NCBI RefSeq assembly: GCF_012030425.1
Contig: NZ_JAAUVN010000003.1
Span: 806,001-870,000, forward strand
Origin: Sphingobacterium sp. B16(2022)
GTDB lineage: Bacteria; Bacteroidota; Bacteroidia; Sphingobacteriales; Sphingobacteriaceae
Direction of reading: 5' to 3'
Length of the DNA stretch: 64,000 bases
Below, piece by piece: positions 36,819-46,695 of the stretch (its first letter is position 1; each line of letters begins with the position of its first letter). Both the position numbers and the translations under genes were made by a program. The notes beneath the pieces were generated by a model that was given only the letters and a program-made list of their open reading frames with translations, was not told the DNA's origin and searched no databases.

Positions 36819-36890
36819 GGCCCGTTCGTCTAGGGGTTAGGACGTTAGATTTTCATTCTAGAAACAGGGGTTCGATTCCCCTACGGGCTA
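36819..36890 (+). tRNA. tRNA-Glu (anticodon TTC)
   Basis: A full cloverleaf: acceptor arms GGCCCGT/ACGGGCT with a G-U first pair, D loop with AGGGGTTAGGA, anticodon loop TTTTCAT (anticodon TTC) on the stem TTAGA/TCTAG, and the T arm AGGGG-TTCGATT-CCCCT. The CCA end is not encoded. It is a single tRNA with its own promoter and terminator. Confidence 0.96.
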
Positions 36891-36892
36891 CG

Positions 36893-36922
36893 AAAAGCGA
36901 CTTCAAAAGAGTCGCTTTTTTT
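36893..36922 (+). terminator. Intrinsic terminator of tRNA-Glu
   Basis: Ten-bp stem AAAAGCGACT/AGTCGCTTTT (7-nt loop) and T run right after the tRNA. Confidence 0.9.
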
Positions 36923-37028
36923 ATTGATCAAAATTTGAGATGCAAATAATGCCACACCTTCCTCGTAATAAGATTGCGTAAAACATCTTATCTTTATGCA
37001 GTTTCTTAAATAATATTTCTTCAAATTA

Positions 37029-38945
37029 ATGAACATAAAATCTTTCCTAACCCTATTTTGTCTCATCATCTGTTATAGAGCCGTTGCTCAAAAGCCAGCG
37101 ATAAGCCACATTGTTACGCATAACCGTGCGACTATTATTTGCGATCCCATTAAAGGAGAAAAGCCATACCCTGCATGGGGTCTATTTCCTAAAACAGATG
37201 CTTCCATCAGAAAAATAACCATGCACGTTACCTTGGGAAGCCCCGATAGTCTCCATACTGCCCACTGGGATTATTTGGATCATATTATATTGCGTCGCAA
37301 AGGCGGTACAAATGGTTCTGAACTTAACTATGAACTGGGTAGGATGCTTACACCATATGGCAGTATTTACAACAAAGGATGGAACTGGAAATGGCAGGTT
37401 GATGTCACAGACTTCGCCCCGTTTCTCCGAGATAGTGTGGAAATTGTATATGTGCATTCAGGCTTTGAAGATAAAACAGTCGGTTGGGCGCTTACGATAG
37501 ATTTTGAGATCTTATCCGGTCCTCCTGTTGTTACACCACTTGGTATAAAACCTTTATGGAATAAGGCCTATAAATATGGAGATCCCAACGAGAAGATTGA
37601 GGATAACCTTTTACCGGTAAATTATGAGTCTACAGCTGGAACGGCATTAAGCAGAATACGCATACAGCATACCGGTCATGGAATGGACAAACCACGTGGC
37701 TGCAGTGAGTTTTGCAGCCGCTGGCGCGAAATTTCTGTAGACGGAAAAATCGTTGATAAACGTGATATGTGGAAAAAATGTGGCGACAACCCACTTTACC
37801 CACAAGGTGGTACCTGGATATTTGACCGGGCGTACTGGTGTCCGGGCGACCTACAACAACCTGATGTGATCGATGTATGGACAAAGCCAGGCAGTCATCA
37901 AGTATCTTTATTAATGGAGCCTTATACAGCCACCGACAACATACAGGCTGCTGAAAATATAGCCGCGTATTTGTTTGAGTACACCGCCCCGAATCAAAAA
38001 ACAGATGTCTCTGTGGAAGCTATAATGGTTCCCAATGATGAACAACGATTTTCCCGTTTAAATCCGGCTAGCTCAGGCCCTCGGATAATGTTTAGAAACT
38101 TAGGTTCAGACCCTGTTCGTTCACTCACTATTGTATATGGAACACAGGGTTTTCCGACTAAAACATTCCATTGGAAAGGAAATCTTCCTTTCAATCAAGT
38201 TGCCGAAGTGATACTCCCCGGGGAGATTCAGGAAAAAGATGGCGAAAATGTATTTCTTGTCACGCTTAATCAACCCAACGGAAAGAAAGATGCTTGGTCC
38301 GGAGACAATAACATGCAAGCCACCTTTACTGCTGCACAGAAATTTCCAGCAACTTTTGTTCTACAGTTTTTAACGAATAATAAGCCTAAAGACAACAGCA
38401 TTTTCCTTTTAAATGCTAAACAAGATACAATCTTTCAAAAAACCGCAACGCAATTAGAACCTGTGACCTTATACACAGATACGATACACCTCTCGGAAGG
38501 TAAACATTCACTACGTCTCATCGATACTGCAAGCAATGGATTACAATTCTGGGCACAGCCGGCAAATGGAGATGGTCATCTTCGCATATTTGATCTAAAA
38601 GGAAATTTGATCCATGCATTCGAAAGCGATTGCGGGATCGGTGAAATGTTCAGTTTCAATGCTGTGAAGGGGTTAGAATTCAATACCACAACAGGCAGAT
38701 ACGCCTTTTCTCTCTATCCAAGATCAGTGGTCGACAATACGCAATTAAATGTCGTATCCAATAAACCAAGCGATATGACCGTGCAGATCACTGTTGATGG
38801 CACCGTATGGCAGAAACATGAGTATAAAGCTATTAAAAATGCTACATTCGACTATGATCTTAAACACCTCCCTTCAGGAAGAATAATTTTAGAAGCCTTT
38901 ATGGATGGTATTAGCCAATTTAAAGGCCGCATCAACAAAAGATAA
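37029..38945 (+). CDS. Secreted PNGase F-like protein with C-terminal extension
   Basis: A 638-aa protein with a signal peptide (cut near AVAQ, residue 21). Residues ~45-320 follow the two-domain order of peptide-N-glycosidase F, which removes N-glycans from glycoproteins: HWDYLDHI (counterpart of the catalytic Asp60 region), NWKWQVDVTDFAPFL, GHGMDKPRGCSEFCSRW (the CAEWC motif with Glu206) and FDRAYWCPGD. The counterpart of Glu118 is not obvious, so activity is uncertain. Residues ~330-550 are extra beta-rich domains; the last ~75 (from FSLYPRSVVDN to the basic KGRINKR end) resemble a type IX secretion sorting domain. Single gene with its own terminator. Confidence 0.83.
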   Translation: MNIKSFLTLFCLIICYRAVAQKPAISHIVTHNRATIICDPIKGEKPYPAWGLFPKTDASIRKITMHVTLGSPDSLHTAHWDYLDHIILRRKGGTNGSELNYELGRMLTPYGSIYNKGWNWKWQVDVTDFAPFLRDSVEIVYVHSGFEDKTVGWALTIDFEILSGPPVVTPLGIKPLWNKAYKYGDPNEKIEDNLLPVNYESTAGTALSRIRIQHTGHGMDKPRGCSEFCSRWREISVDGKIVDKRDMWKKCGDNPLYPQGGTWIFDRAYWCPGDLQQPDVIDVWTKPGSHQVSLLMEPYTATDNIQAAENIAAYLFEYTAPNQKTDVSVEAIMVPNDEQRFSRLNPASSGPRIMFRNLGSDPVRSLTIVYGTQGFPTKTFHWKGNLPFNQVAEVILPGEIQEKDGENVFLVTLNQPNGKKDAWSGDNNMQATFTAAQKFPATFVLQFLTNNKPKDNSIFLLNAKQDTIFQKTATQLEPVTLYTDTIHLSEGKHSLRLIDTASNGLQFWAQPANGDGHLRIFDLKGNLIHAFESDCGIGEMFSFNAVKGLEFNTTTGRYAFSLYPRSVVDNTQLNVVSNKPSDMTVQITVDGTVWQKHEYKAIKNATFDYDLKHLPSGRIILEAFMDGISQFKGRINKR

Positions 38946-38977
38946 TAGTAGGAAAGAAGTTACAATCTTCAACTTGC

Positions 38978-39019
38978 CCATCTAAAAAAAGCGACCTAGC
39001 CGTCGCTTTTTTTAGATGG
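38978..39019. terminator. Bidirectional terminator between PNGase-like and oxidoreductase genes
   Basis: Perfect 18-bp stem (38978-38995 with 39002-39019), one of the longest in the window, with A7/T7 tracts. Confidence 0.93.
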
Positions 39020-39070
39020 TATATACTTTCATAACATCTTGTATTACTCTTTGCTAGGTCAAATAGTCGC

Positions 39071-40180
39071 TCACAACTTTAAATATGCAATTAACTCTCT
39101 TGCAGCTGCCCCTCCAGCACGATTAGCTCCAATTGTAGAAGCTGACGGACCGTAGCCCGTTAAGTGAATGCGTGGATCTTTTGTAACCTGCGTGGCCAAT
39201 CTTCCTGATAGCTCGATACCACCCTTATCGTTGATCAAACCCAGTGGAGCAAGGTGATCCAGAGAGTGTTTAAAACCGGTATTCCAAAAAATAACAGCAG
39301 CATCCAAAGTCGTTCCATCTTCCCACCTGACACCTGTTTCAGTGATCTCTTTAAACATCGGCTTACGATCCAGAACACCATCACGTAACATTTTTTCAAT
39401 AGCTGGTGTAAGAGGCAAGCCTGTGACCGATACAACCGAGTTTGGAGGTAAACCTTCACGCACTCTTTTTTCTACCAGAGCAACAGCCTCCCTTCCCACA
39501 TCGGGAGTGAATTCATCTTTTCTAAAATCTACAGGTTTACGGGTTACCCATGTGGTCTGGGTAACTTGAGAAATTTCACCCAGCAGTTGAATGGCTGAGA
39601 TTCCGCCACCTACAACGATAACATGCTTTCCAATAAACTCATCCGCATTTATATATTCTCCAGTGTGCAGCTGTCTGCCTTTAAACTTTTCCCAGCCCGG
39701 ATACTTGGGGCAATTGGGAGTTTTCCAAGTTCCGGTTGCATTTATCAATCCGCGAGCACTAAATTGAATACCATTTGTATGTATCATAAATCGTCCATTA
39801 CGCGCTGTTACTTCACTCACCCTTATAGGACGAATAATCGGAAGTTCAAACTTTTTTTCATACAGCTCGTAATATTTCGGAATAGCGGTATTCGCTTGCA
39901 GTGTAGTATCCATGGTATCTACAGCATCTGAAAATCCCATTCCTGGAAGATCATTAATCCCATTAACATTATCAAGCGTTAATGAATCCCAGCGATGTTG
40001 CCAAGCGCCACCTGCAGCAAACTCATCATCCAAAACGACAAAACCTTTTCCAGGTTCGATTCCTGCTTTTTTCAGATAATAGGCCGCAGATAAACCCGCC
40101 TGCCCTGCACCAATAACAACAATATCTACCTTGTAGAAAAAATCCGGACGCGTATTTTTTAGTGTTTTATGAGCTTCCAT
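39071..40180 (-). CDS. FAD/NAD(P)-dependent oxidoreductase, flavin-monooxygenase-like
   Basis: A 369-aa flavoprotein. The FAD Rossmann motif is VVIGAGQAGLSAAYYLKKAG (~21-40) and a second nucleotide motif, VIVVGGGISAIQ (~185), is expected to bind NAD(P)H. Layout fits the Pyr_redox_3 / putative flavoprotein class near group B monooxygenases; the canonical FxGxxxHxxxW fingerprint is only loosely present (FKGRQLHTGEY). Oxygenation of a small substrate is possible but not shown. Separate unit between enoyl-CoA hydratase and the convergent PNGase-like gene. Confidence 0.82.
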   Translation of the reverse strand: MEAHKTLKNTRPDFFYKVDIVVIGAGQAGLSAAYYLKKAGIEPGKGFVVLDDEFAAGGAWQHRWDSLTLDNVNGINDLPGMGFSDAVDTMDTTLQANTAIPKYYELYEKKFELPIIRPIRVSEVTARNGRFMIHTNGIQFSARGLINATGTWKTPNCPKYPGWEKFKGRQLHTGEYINADEFIGKHVIVVGGGISAIQLLGEISQVTQTTWVTRKPVDFRKDEFTPDVGREAVALVEKRVREGLPPNSVVSVTGLPLTPAIEKMLRDGVLDRKPMFKEITETGVRWEDGTTLDAAVIFWNTGFKHSLDHLAPLGLINDKGGIELSGRLATQVTKDPRIHLTGYGPSASTIGANRAGGAAARELIAYLKL

Positions 40181-40364
40181 TCTGATTATTTTTGATACAA
40201 TTTGGGCACTTTAGACATTTCAAGGCTTAGTACAATTTCTCCTCTCTACAATATACAGCATATAAATAGGAAATTAATTTTTTTTGGACAAATTTTATCG
40301 CTACTGTTCTACCGTAAAACCATGTTACCATTCGTAGAGAAGAGGCTATAAGTACAAATAATAA

Positions 40365-41138
40365 CTAGAAGTTTGGCTTTCTCTTGGTTAAAAAGGCATC
40401 AACACCTTCTTTAAAATCACTCGTTACAAAAAGTTCAGCAAAATGATTAATCTCCACCTGATAGCCATCTCTTGTTTGTTCATTTGATGCATTTACCGCA
40501 TCTATAGCTGCTGCCACAGCCGTACCTGACCGAGAGAATATGCGTTCCAAAACCTCCACTACCCGATCCATCAAATCAGCAGCATCCAGCACCTCATTGA
40601 TCAGTCCTATTCTCAGTCCCTCTTCAGCACTGATCATATCGGCTGTCAGGATCATCTGTAATGCACGTCCGCGTCCTACCAATTGTGTCAATCTTTGTGT
40701 GCCGCCATAACCTGGTAGAAGACCTAAAGAAACCTCTGGAAGACCTAGTTTTGCATTTGCTGAAGCAAAGCGCATATGACAGGCAAGCGCTAATTCTAAA
40801 CCACCTCCTAGCGCAAATCCATTTATTGCGGCGATGACAGGTTTCGGTGATTGTTCGATCAATTCCGTAAAAATATAATGACCCTTTTGTGAAAGAAGTT
40901 TAGCTTCGGCCTCACTTAAATCTACAAATTCTTTAATATCAGCCCCTGCTACAAATGCTTTCTCACCTGCGCCGGTAATAATAATTCCTTTGACATCATG
41001 ATCCTTCTTTGCTTCGAGAAGCGTTGCCTCTAGCTCTGTCAATGTTTGTTGGTTCAAAGCATTCAATGCCGATGCTCTGTTGATTGTAATGTAAGCAATA
41101 TGCTTATCCACTTGATATAAGAGATGTTGATATTCCAT
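40365..41138 (-). CDS. Enoyl-CoA hydratase/isomerase family protein
   Basis: A 257-aa crotonase-fold enzyme. The oxyanion hole residues are in AFVAGADIKEF and NGFALGGGLELA; both catalytic glutamates of hydratases are present (E115 in GGLELAL and E135 in LPEVSLGLLPG), so it should hydrate 2-enoyl-CoA rather than only isomerise. Role could be fatty-acid or amino-acid breakdown. It begins 5 bp after the DUF5686 gene and is probably co-transcribed with it, without a clear functional link. Confidence 0.92.
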   Translation of the reverse strand: MEYQHLLYQVDKHIAYITINRASALNALNQQTLTELEATLLEAKKDHDVKGIIITGAGEKAFVAGADIKEFVDLSEAEAKLLSQKGHYIFTELIEQSPKPVIAAINGFALGGGLELALACHMRFASANAKLGLPEVSLGLLPGYGGTQRLTQLVGRGRALQMILTADMISAEEGLRIGLINEVLDAADLMDRVVEVLERIFSRSGTAVAAAIDAVNASNEQTRDGYQVEINHFAELFVTSDFKEGVDAFLTKRKPNF

Positions 41139-41143
41139 AAATT

Positions 41144-43681
41144 CTAAAAATTTAAATGAAGTGATACACCATAGGTATCACGGGATACATTTGGATAATT
41201 TAAATACGTTAATCTTCTTTTATATTCAACTCGAAAAATTTTAAAAATATTGTCAATACCTACTATTCCCTCCATGTAAGGTTGATTGCCCATAACCCGA
41301 GTTTTAACAAGACCATCGTCATCACGGTCAAACTGAATCTGATTCTTATTAAATTCCGGATTATTTCGATCACTGATTTGTCCATAGTAAAACTTGAAAC
41401 CTGTCACCTCGCGCCACTTTAACCGTTGCAATAATGGGATCCTGTTGAATATGTAGCCATCCCAATGGTGATAATAAGCAAGCTTCACAAAACGATCTGC
41501 AACAAATTCCATATTTGATATCAAATCAAAATTTTGTAAAGGACCCGATTTATCCGTTTGAATATCTGGCATCTCTAACAATGGATAATAAATAGAGCCC
41601 CATATCTTACCAGCACTAAATTCGATATCAGCTGTTCCTGCGGGAGACATAAATATCTTTTTAAAGATCTTAAACCTCAAAGCATCATAGCGTTGATTTG
41701 CATTCCAGAAACCATCTAATCCTTTGTTATATTGCAAAGTCAGAATCGGAAATTTATTCCGGATCTGCGTCCGCTCTAAATTTCTATAATAGAACTGTTC
41801 TCCCGGTGCCCATCGTAATTTGATCTGTATATCATTTGTATTAATCGCTGCAATCGTATCTGGCGAAGCATTTCCTGTCACAAAAGACAATGTCCCAGCG
41901 GCCTGTCTTTCATGTCTTGTCAACATGGTACTCACACTAAAATGATTTCCAAATTCAATTAAATGTTCAAGACGGTAAATATCATTCCACAACCATTTGG
42001 TAGGTTTATTCTTTCGAAAGGACTGAAAAAAACCATCGCCCTTCAGGTAGCTTAAACCCCTACCAGGTTCCATCACATCATGTTGAATCGTTGCCGACAG
42101 ATAGTGGGCAGGAAACTGTACGATAGATTTTCCATTTAAAGACTGTGCTACGTTGAGGTAATATTTAAATTCCTGATCTCGGGTACCATAGGCGACATAG
42201 CCCTCAAAAAAGAATTTATTCGAAAGCAATTCAGTTGTTCTACCCCCTAATCGAATTCTGCTTCCTTCTATTTCATTAAAACTATAGGTATATTCTAAAG
42301 GACCAAACTCAAATTTTCCAACATTATAATAACTTCTTACTAAAAAATATCCAATTGAGATTAATCGATTAATCGATTTCATTTCTGAAAGAGAATCAAT
42401 ATTGACGTAAGTCTTAGCTTCAGTTTCTGTAAGCGGCACTACTCTAACCCGATCCCATTGTACAGAATCTTTTTGTTCAAGATAACGCTTCTCAATCGGA
42501 ATACCTTTAAATAGGTCATCACTTATCGTTTCATCTTTATATTTCGAAAAATAAGTTTCCTTTTTCCCGTACAGCGCATTCCCCTTATCTGTTCCAAATA
42601 AAATCTGTAGGTTAGCGCGTTTAGGCAACATTTGTCCCGCAGGATGCTTTTCAAACTCAAGACCTATATTAATTCCATTAACCCAATTAATATTGGCCTC
42701 TTCACCAAGTTCCATTTCTGCGTAATAAACGGCATAACGGTCATCATCGGAGACCCATATTGATCCCTTAAACAGCACGTCCATCTTTGATTTTGCTTCA
42801 AAATGCAATTCGATATAGCGTACACCATCTTTAACTAACGTATCCCTAATTGTATACTTATAATAAGAAGGAGCATTACCGGCTATCGGACTTAAAAAGG
42901 CTTTACTTATCAGCTGGATATTATTCTCGTAGAGATCAATATTTCGAAATTGATCTTGAAAATAACTTTGGATATTGGCATTATTGATATAACGCTTGTT
43001 TAATTCTGTGACCTTATGTCCTGTAATAATCTTTTTCTTCCGCGAAGGTTTAAAGGTAGAATAGACTTCTGAGACACTTTCTTCTAAGAAAAAAGGTAAA
43101 ATAGAACTCCCGGGTATGCTAACTGTATCTTTATTTTCAAACAGAAATCTTAATTTACCTGGCAATCTTCCTGGCTTTACTTTAAAATCTACAGTACCAA
43201 ATTGTGATTTTTCATATTCCTCATATTGAATATGATTTAATCTGGAGATATGATTTGCATCCTTATGAGAAATGACGTTTTCAATCAGTGCTAAGGCAGG
43301 GTCTTTATATTTTCGCCCTTTAGCATTGACCACAACCTCCCCGATTTTATTGTCTTTGCCAAATAGTAATACATTTAATACCGAATCTTGAACCTCATTA
43401 AGATCAATTAATTTAATCTCATAACCAACTGCCCGAAAGGCAATCTGGTCATATTCATTCCGGAGCACAATATTGAAATTACCAAGTGTATCTGCCGAAG
43501 TGCCTCCACTATGACCGCTCCAGGAGATACTAGCTAAAGGGATTCCTTTTCCAGTTTTACCGTCAATGACACGACCTTTAACATTTCGCTGCGCAAATCC
43601 TAGGCTTGTTAAAATACCCAGCACAACAGCAATAATAAAAAGTCTTTTTATTATAGTTATAATCGGTATTAAAAACTTCAT
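41144..43681 (-). CDS. DUF5686 / carboxypeptidase-regulatory-like outer-membrane protein
   Basis: An 845-aa envelope protein. A signal peptide precedes a CarboxypepD_reg-like beta domain (~30-115: VKGRVIDGKTGKGIPLASIS, then GNFNIVL), common at the periplasmic N-terminus of Bacteroidota outer-membrane proteins. The rest matches DUF5686, with many beta strands and a final aromatic residue (HLNF) typical of an outer-membrane barrel. Function unknown. The ATG at 43681 (MKFLIPII) is preferred over the one 12 nt upstream as the better signal-peptide start. It heads a two-gene unit with enoyl-CoA hydratase. Confidence 0.82.
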   Translation of the reverse strand: MKFLIPIITIIKRLFIIAVVLGILTSLGFAQRNVKGRVIDGKTGKGIPLASISWSGHSGGTSADTLGNFNIVLRNEYDQIAFRAVGYEIKLIDLNEVQDSVLNVLLFGKDNKIGEVVVNAKGRKYKDPALALIENVISHKDANHISRLNHIQYEEYEKSQFGTVDFKVKPGRLPGKLRFLFENKDTVSIPGSSILPFFLEESVSEVYSTFKPSRKKKIITGHKVTELNKRYINNANIQSYFQDQFRNIDLYENNIQLISKAFLSPIAGNAPSYYKYTIRDTLVKDGVRYIELHFEAKSKMDVLFKGSIWVSDDDRYAVYYAEMELGEEANINWVNGINIGLEFEKHPAGQMLPKRANLQILFGTDKGNALYGKKETYFSKYKDETISDDLFKGIPIEKRYLEQKDSVQWDRVRVVPLTETEAKTYVNIDSLSEMKSINRLISIGYFLVRSYYNVGKFEFGPLEYTYSFNEIEGSRIRLGGRTTELLSNKFFFEGYVAYGTRDQEFKYYLNVAQSLNGKSIVQFPAHYLSATIQHDVMEPGRGLSYLKGDGFFQSFRKNKPTKWLWNDIYRLEHLIEFGNHFSVSTMLTRHERQAAGTLSFVTGNASPDTIAAINTNDIQIKLRWAPGEQFYYRNLERTQIRNKFPILTLQYNKGLDGFWNANQRYDALRFKIFKKIFMSPAGTADIEFSAGKIWGSIYYPLLEMPDIQTDKSGPLQNFDLISNMEFVADRFVKLAYYHHWDGYIFNRIPLLQRLKWREVTGFKFYYGQISDRNNPEFNKNQIQFDRDDDGLVKTRVMGNQPYMEGIVGIDNIFKIFRVEYKRRLTYLNYPNVSRDTYGVSLHLNF

Positions 43682-43758
43682 GAATATCAGCAATTACTTA
43701 TTCCTACTGACAATATACAATTTGTCTTTAAATTATAAGGCATGAAATCAAAATAAAA

Positions 43759-43786
43759 AATGCATAGTTTTTACAAACTATGCATT
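43759..43786 (-). terminator. Terminator of the nuo operon
   Basis: Perfect 12-bp stem AATGCATAGTTT/AAACTATGCATT (4-nt loop) 22 bp after the nuoN stop, followed by T6 on the minus strand. Confidence 0.9.
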
Positions 43787-43808
43787 AAGTATATTAATTA
43801 ACCTCCCT

Positions 43809-45188
43809 TTAAATTAACTCCATAAAGCAATTCGGATAGACTCCGATTAAAATCGTTAAAACAGTAGTAACAATAAATAGAATAACGTAATTGGCATTTA
43901 TTAGTATAGTTTTCCCCTCTGCAGTCCTGAAATACATCGCTACAACCACTTTTAAATAATAATACACCGCAATCGCAGCATTTAAAACCGCAATTAGTAG
44001 TAATACAATATGGTATTGAGCCATCACTGAACTGAACATCATAAATTTGCCGATGAAACCTGCTGTTAACGGAATACCGGCTAAAGACAACATGGCAATA
44101 GTGAGGATTGCTGCTAAATAAGGATTCTTTTTCGCCAACCCATTGAATGATTCGAAATGATCTGAGCCAACAGCTCGTTTTACTAAAATCAAAGCTGCAA
44201 AGGCAGTAACAGTAGCCAAAGAATAAGAAGCTCCATAAACAAAAATTGAATTCGCAGAGCTAGCTCCAATACCAATCACCGCAAAAAGCATATAACCAGC
44301 ATGTGAAATACTTGAGTAAGCTAACATCCTCTTAAATGAGGATTGCATTAAAGCTGAAAGATTACCAATAAATAATGTAAGCACGACAATTCCTAAAAAT
44401 ATAGGTGTCCAAAAATCTTGCAGTGGCAAAAGCGAAAAGGTAAATAATCTTAATAGGCCCGCGAAGGATGCTACTTTAACCACTGTGCTCATAAAGCTCG
44501 TAATTAAGATCGGTGCCCCATCATATACATCTGCCGTCCAGAAGTGAAAGGGAGCTGCACCAACTTTAAAAGTCAGACCGATAATCATCAACAACACTCC
44601 TCCGTAAAATAAAGGTGATATGGCACCCGGATGCGCTGTTACATAGTCTCTGATCATCATCAGATCAAAAGATCCGGATGCGCCATACAAGAGGGTTATT
44701 CCCAATAATAAAAATCCCGTAGAGAATGCCCCCATGATAAAATATTTGATCGCCGCTTCATTGGAAGCTGGATCTTTCTTACGTATTCCGACCAAGATAT
44801 AAAGCGCAACAGACATGATCTCTATCCCTAGAAACAATAAGGCTAAATTGTGATAACTACTAACCAGAACAGCCCCAAGCAATGAGAACAACAATAAAGT
44901 ATAATATTCAGCCACATGATCACTTGAAGACGTGAAATATCCTTTAGATAGTATAAAAACCAATATTGTCACGAAAGTACATAATATTGAAAAAGCAATA
45001 GCATAGTGATCAAATAAGATCATCCCATTGTATAATGGAGATGCATCTATTTTCCAATCTTTAATTAATAGTCCAATGACAACAAGCAGGCCCACTAAAC
45101 CTACCGGTAATAATGATTTATTTGCCTTAAATAATCCTAAGTAAAGTACCAATAATGCTAATATTGATAATGTAATAATCGCCCCCAT
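43809..45188 (-). CDS. nuoN: NADH-quinone oxidoreductase subunit N
   Basis: A 459-aa antiporter-like membrane subunit of complex I with ~13-14 helices. The conserved proton-channel residues include the Glu in LFLGIEIMSVALYIL and lysines in FKVGAAPFHFWTADVYDGAP and SSFKRMLAYSSISHAGYML. Last gene of the operon, directly before the terminator. Length is typical. Confidence 0.97.
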   Translation of the reverse strand: MGAIITLSILALLVLYLGLFKANKSLLPVGLVGLLVVIGLLIKDWKIDASPLYNGMILFDHYAIAFSILCTFVTILVFILSKGYFTSSSDHVAEYYTLLLFSLLGAVLVSSYHNLALLFLGIEIMSVALYILVGIRKKDPASNEAAIKYFIMGAFSTGFLLLGITLLYGASGSFDLMMIRDYVTAHPGAISPLFYGGVLLMIIGLTFKVGAAPFHFWTADVYDGAPILITSFMSTVVKVASFAGLLRLFTFSLLPLQDFWTPIFLGIVVLTLFIGNLSALMQSSFKRMLAYSSISHAGYMLFAVIGIGASSANSIFVYGASYSLATVTAFAALILVKRAVGSDHFESFNGLAKKNPYLAAILTIAMLSLAGIPLTAGFIGKFMMFSSVMAQYHIVLLLIAVLNAAIAVYYYLKVVVAMYFRTAEGKTILINANYVILFIVTTVLTILIGVYPNCFMELI

Positions 45189-45224
45189 AATCGAATCTAT
45201 TATTCGTAAAGTTTAAGTCTAAAA

Positions 45225-46670
45225 TTATCTCCCTAGAAACGTAGCCAAAACGGATACAGACGCTGAAGAAATATGCAATAAGCTGTTTGGAAAAATTCCT
45301 AAATAAATAATCACTGCTGAAATGATGATCAAAGTATACAATTCGACACCAGAAATATCAACAAAATGCGCTGTTCTTTCGGACGTGGTGCCAAGCATTG
45401 TTTTTTGATATAAACGAAGCATGTAAACAGCTCCAAGAATTAGTGTCAATCCACCAAAAACAGCAAACCAAACACTATATTCATAGATCCCCTTCAAAAG
45501 CAAAAACTCTCCAATAAAACCATTTGTCAATGGTAAACCGATAGCTCCCATGATAATAATTAAAAATACGATGGCTAAGCGCGGCGCTTTCTTAGCTATA
45601 CCGCCCAATTCTCGTAAATCTCTTGATCCGGTACGATCCTGAATAATATCCAGTACAAAAAATAATCCGACAACAGAAACTCCATGGTTGATCATTTGGA
45701 TCATGGCACCACTCATTCCGGTGACATTCCAAGTAAATACCCCAGCACTAATTAGTCCAACGTGAGCAATAGAAGAATAAGCAATAAGTCGTTTCGAATC
45801 TTGTTGCTGTATCGCAATAATCGACGCGTACACAACTGCAAAAACACATAAAATCATAGCAAGCTGACCGTATATAGCAACCGCTTCAGGTACAACAGGC
45901 AAAAGCCAGCGCATAAAACCATAGACACCCATTTTTAACATAATTCCGGCCAAAAGCATCGTTCCCGCCGCAGGAGCATGTGTATACGTTGATGGTTGCC
46001 ATGTATGAAAAGGGAAAATTGGAATTTTTATTGCAAAAGCAATAAAGAAAGCCCAAAATATCCACCGTTGTGTAGATGCTTCTAAATCTAGGGAAACAAA
46101 TGAATGCCATTCAAAATCATTAGTCGCGACTTGCTGGTGTAGATATAAAATCGCAACCAGCATCAATAAACTGCCAAAGAAAGTATAGATAAAGAATTTC
46201 AAATTGACCCGGATACGGTCACCGTCTCCCCAAAGAGCACATATAAAATAGATCGGAATCAATGCAACTTCCCAGCCCACATAAAATGTGAAAGCATCCA
46301 TAGCAGAAAAAACCAACATCAAACCACTTTGCATAAAAAACATTAAAGCATAGAAATTGCCTTTAAAGGCTTTCTTAAAAGTTGTGAGAACAATGAGTGG
46401 CACTAAAAAATTAGTCAGGACTAACAAAGGCAAGCTAATACCATCAACCCCAATATGGAAGTTAACACCAAAAGCAGTTATCCAAGGATAAGACTGTTCA
46501 TAATTAAAGTCGCCTTCAGGATTGAATTGACAGATAAAAGGAATAGTCAGACCCAGCGTAATCAAAGACAGTACCAGTGCCCCTCTTTTCGCTAGTGTAT
46601 GTTCACATACAAAGGACAAAAAAATAGCACCGATAATAGGAGTTAGAATAAGTAAAAATAGGTTATCCAT
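45225..46670 (-). CDS. nuoM: NADH-quinone oxidoreductase subunit M
   Basis: A 481-aa antiporter-like proton pump subunit, ~14 helices. GVDGISLPLLVLTNFL, YVGWEVALIPIYFICALW (conserved Glu), IKIPIFPFHTWQPSTYTHAP and QQQDSKRLIAYSSIAHVGLI are the family's core segments, with the broken-helix lysine. Between nuoL and nuoN as in standard operons, 36 bp before nuoN. Confidence 0.97.
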   Translation of the reverse strand: MDNLFLLILTPIIGAIFLSFVCEHTLAKRGALVLSLITLGLTIPFICQFNPEGDFNYEQSYPWITAFGVNFHIGVDGISLPLLVLTNFLVPLIVLTTFKKAFKGNFYALMFFMQSGLMLVFSAMDAFTFYVGWEVALIPIYFICALWGDGDRIRVNLKFFIYTFFGSLLMLVAILYLHQQVATNDFEWHSFVSLDLEASTQRWIFWAFFIAFAIKIPIFPFHTWQPSTYTHAPAAGTMLLAGIMLKMGVYGFMRWLLPVVPEAVAIYGQLAMILCVFAVVYASIIAIQQQDSKRLIAYSSIAHVGLISAGVFTWNVTGMSGAMIQMINHGVSVVGLFFVLDIIQDRTGSRDLRELGGIAKKAPRLAIVFLIIIMGAIGLPLTNGFIGEFLLLKGIYEYSVWFAVFGGLTLILGAVYMLRLYQKTMLGTTSERTAHFVDISGVELYTLIIISAVIIYLGIFPNSLLHISSASVSVLATFLGR

Positions 46671-46695
46671 TGATGATCAAATAGCTATTACAATG

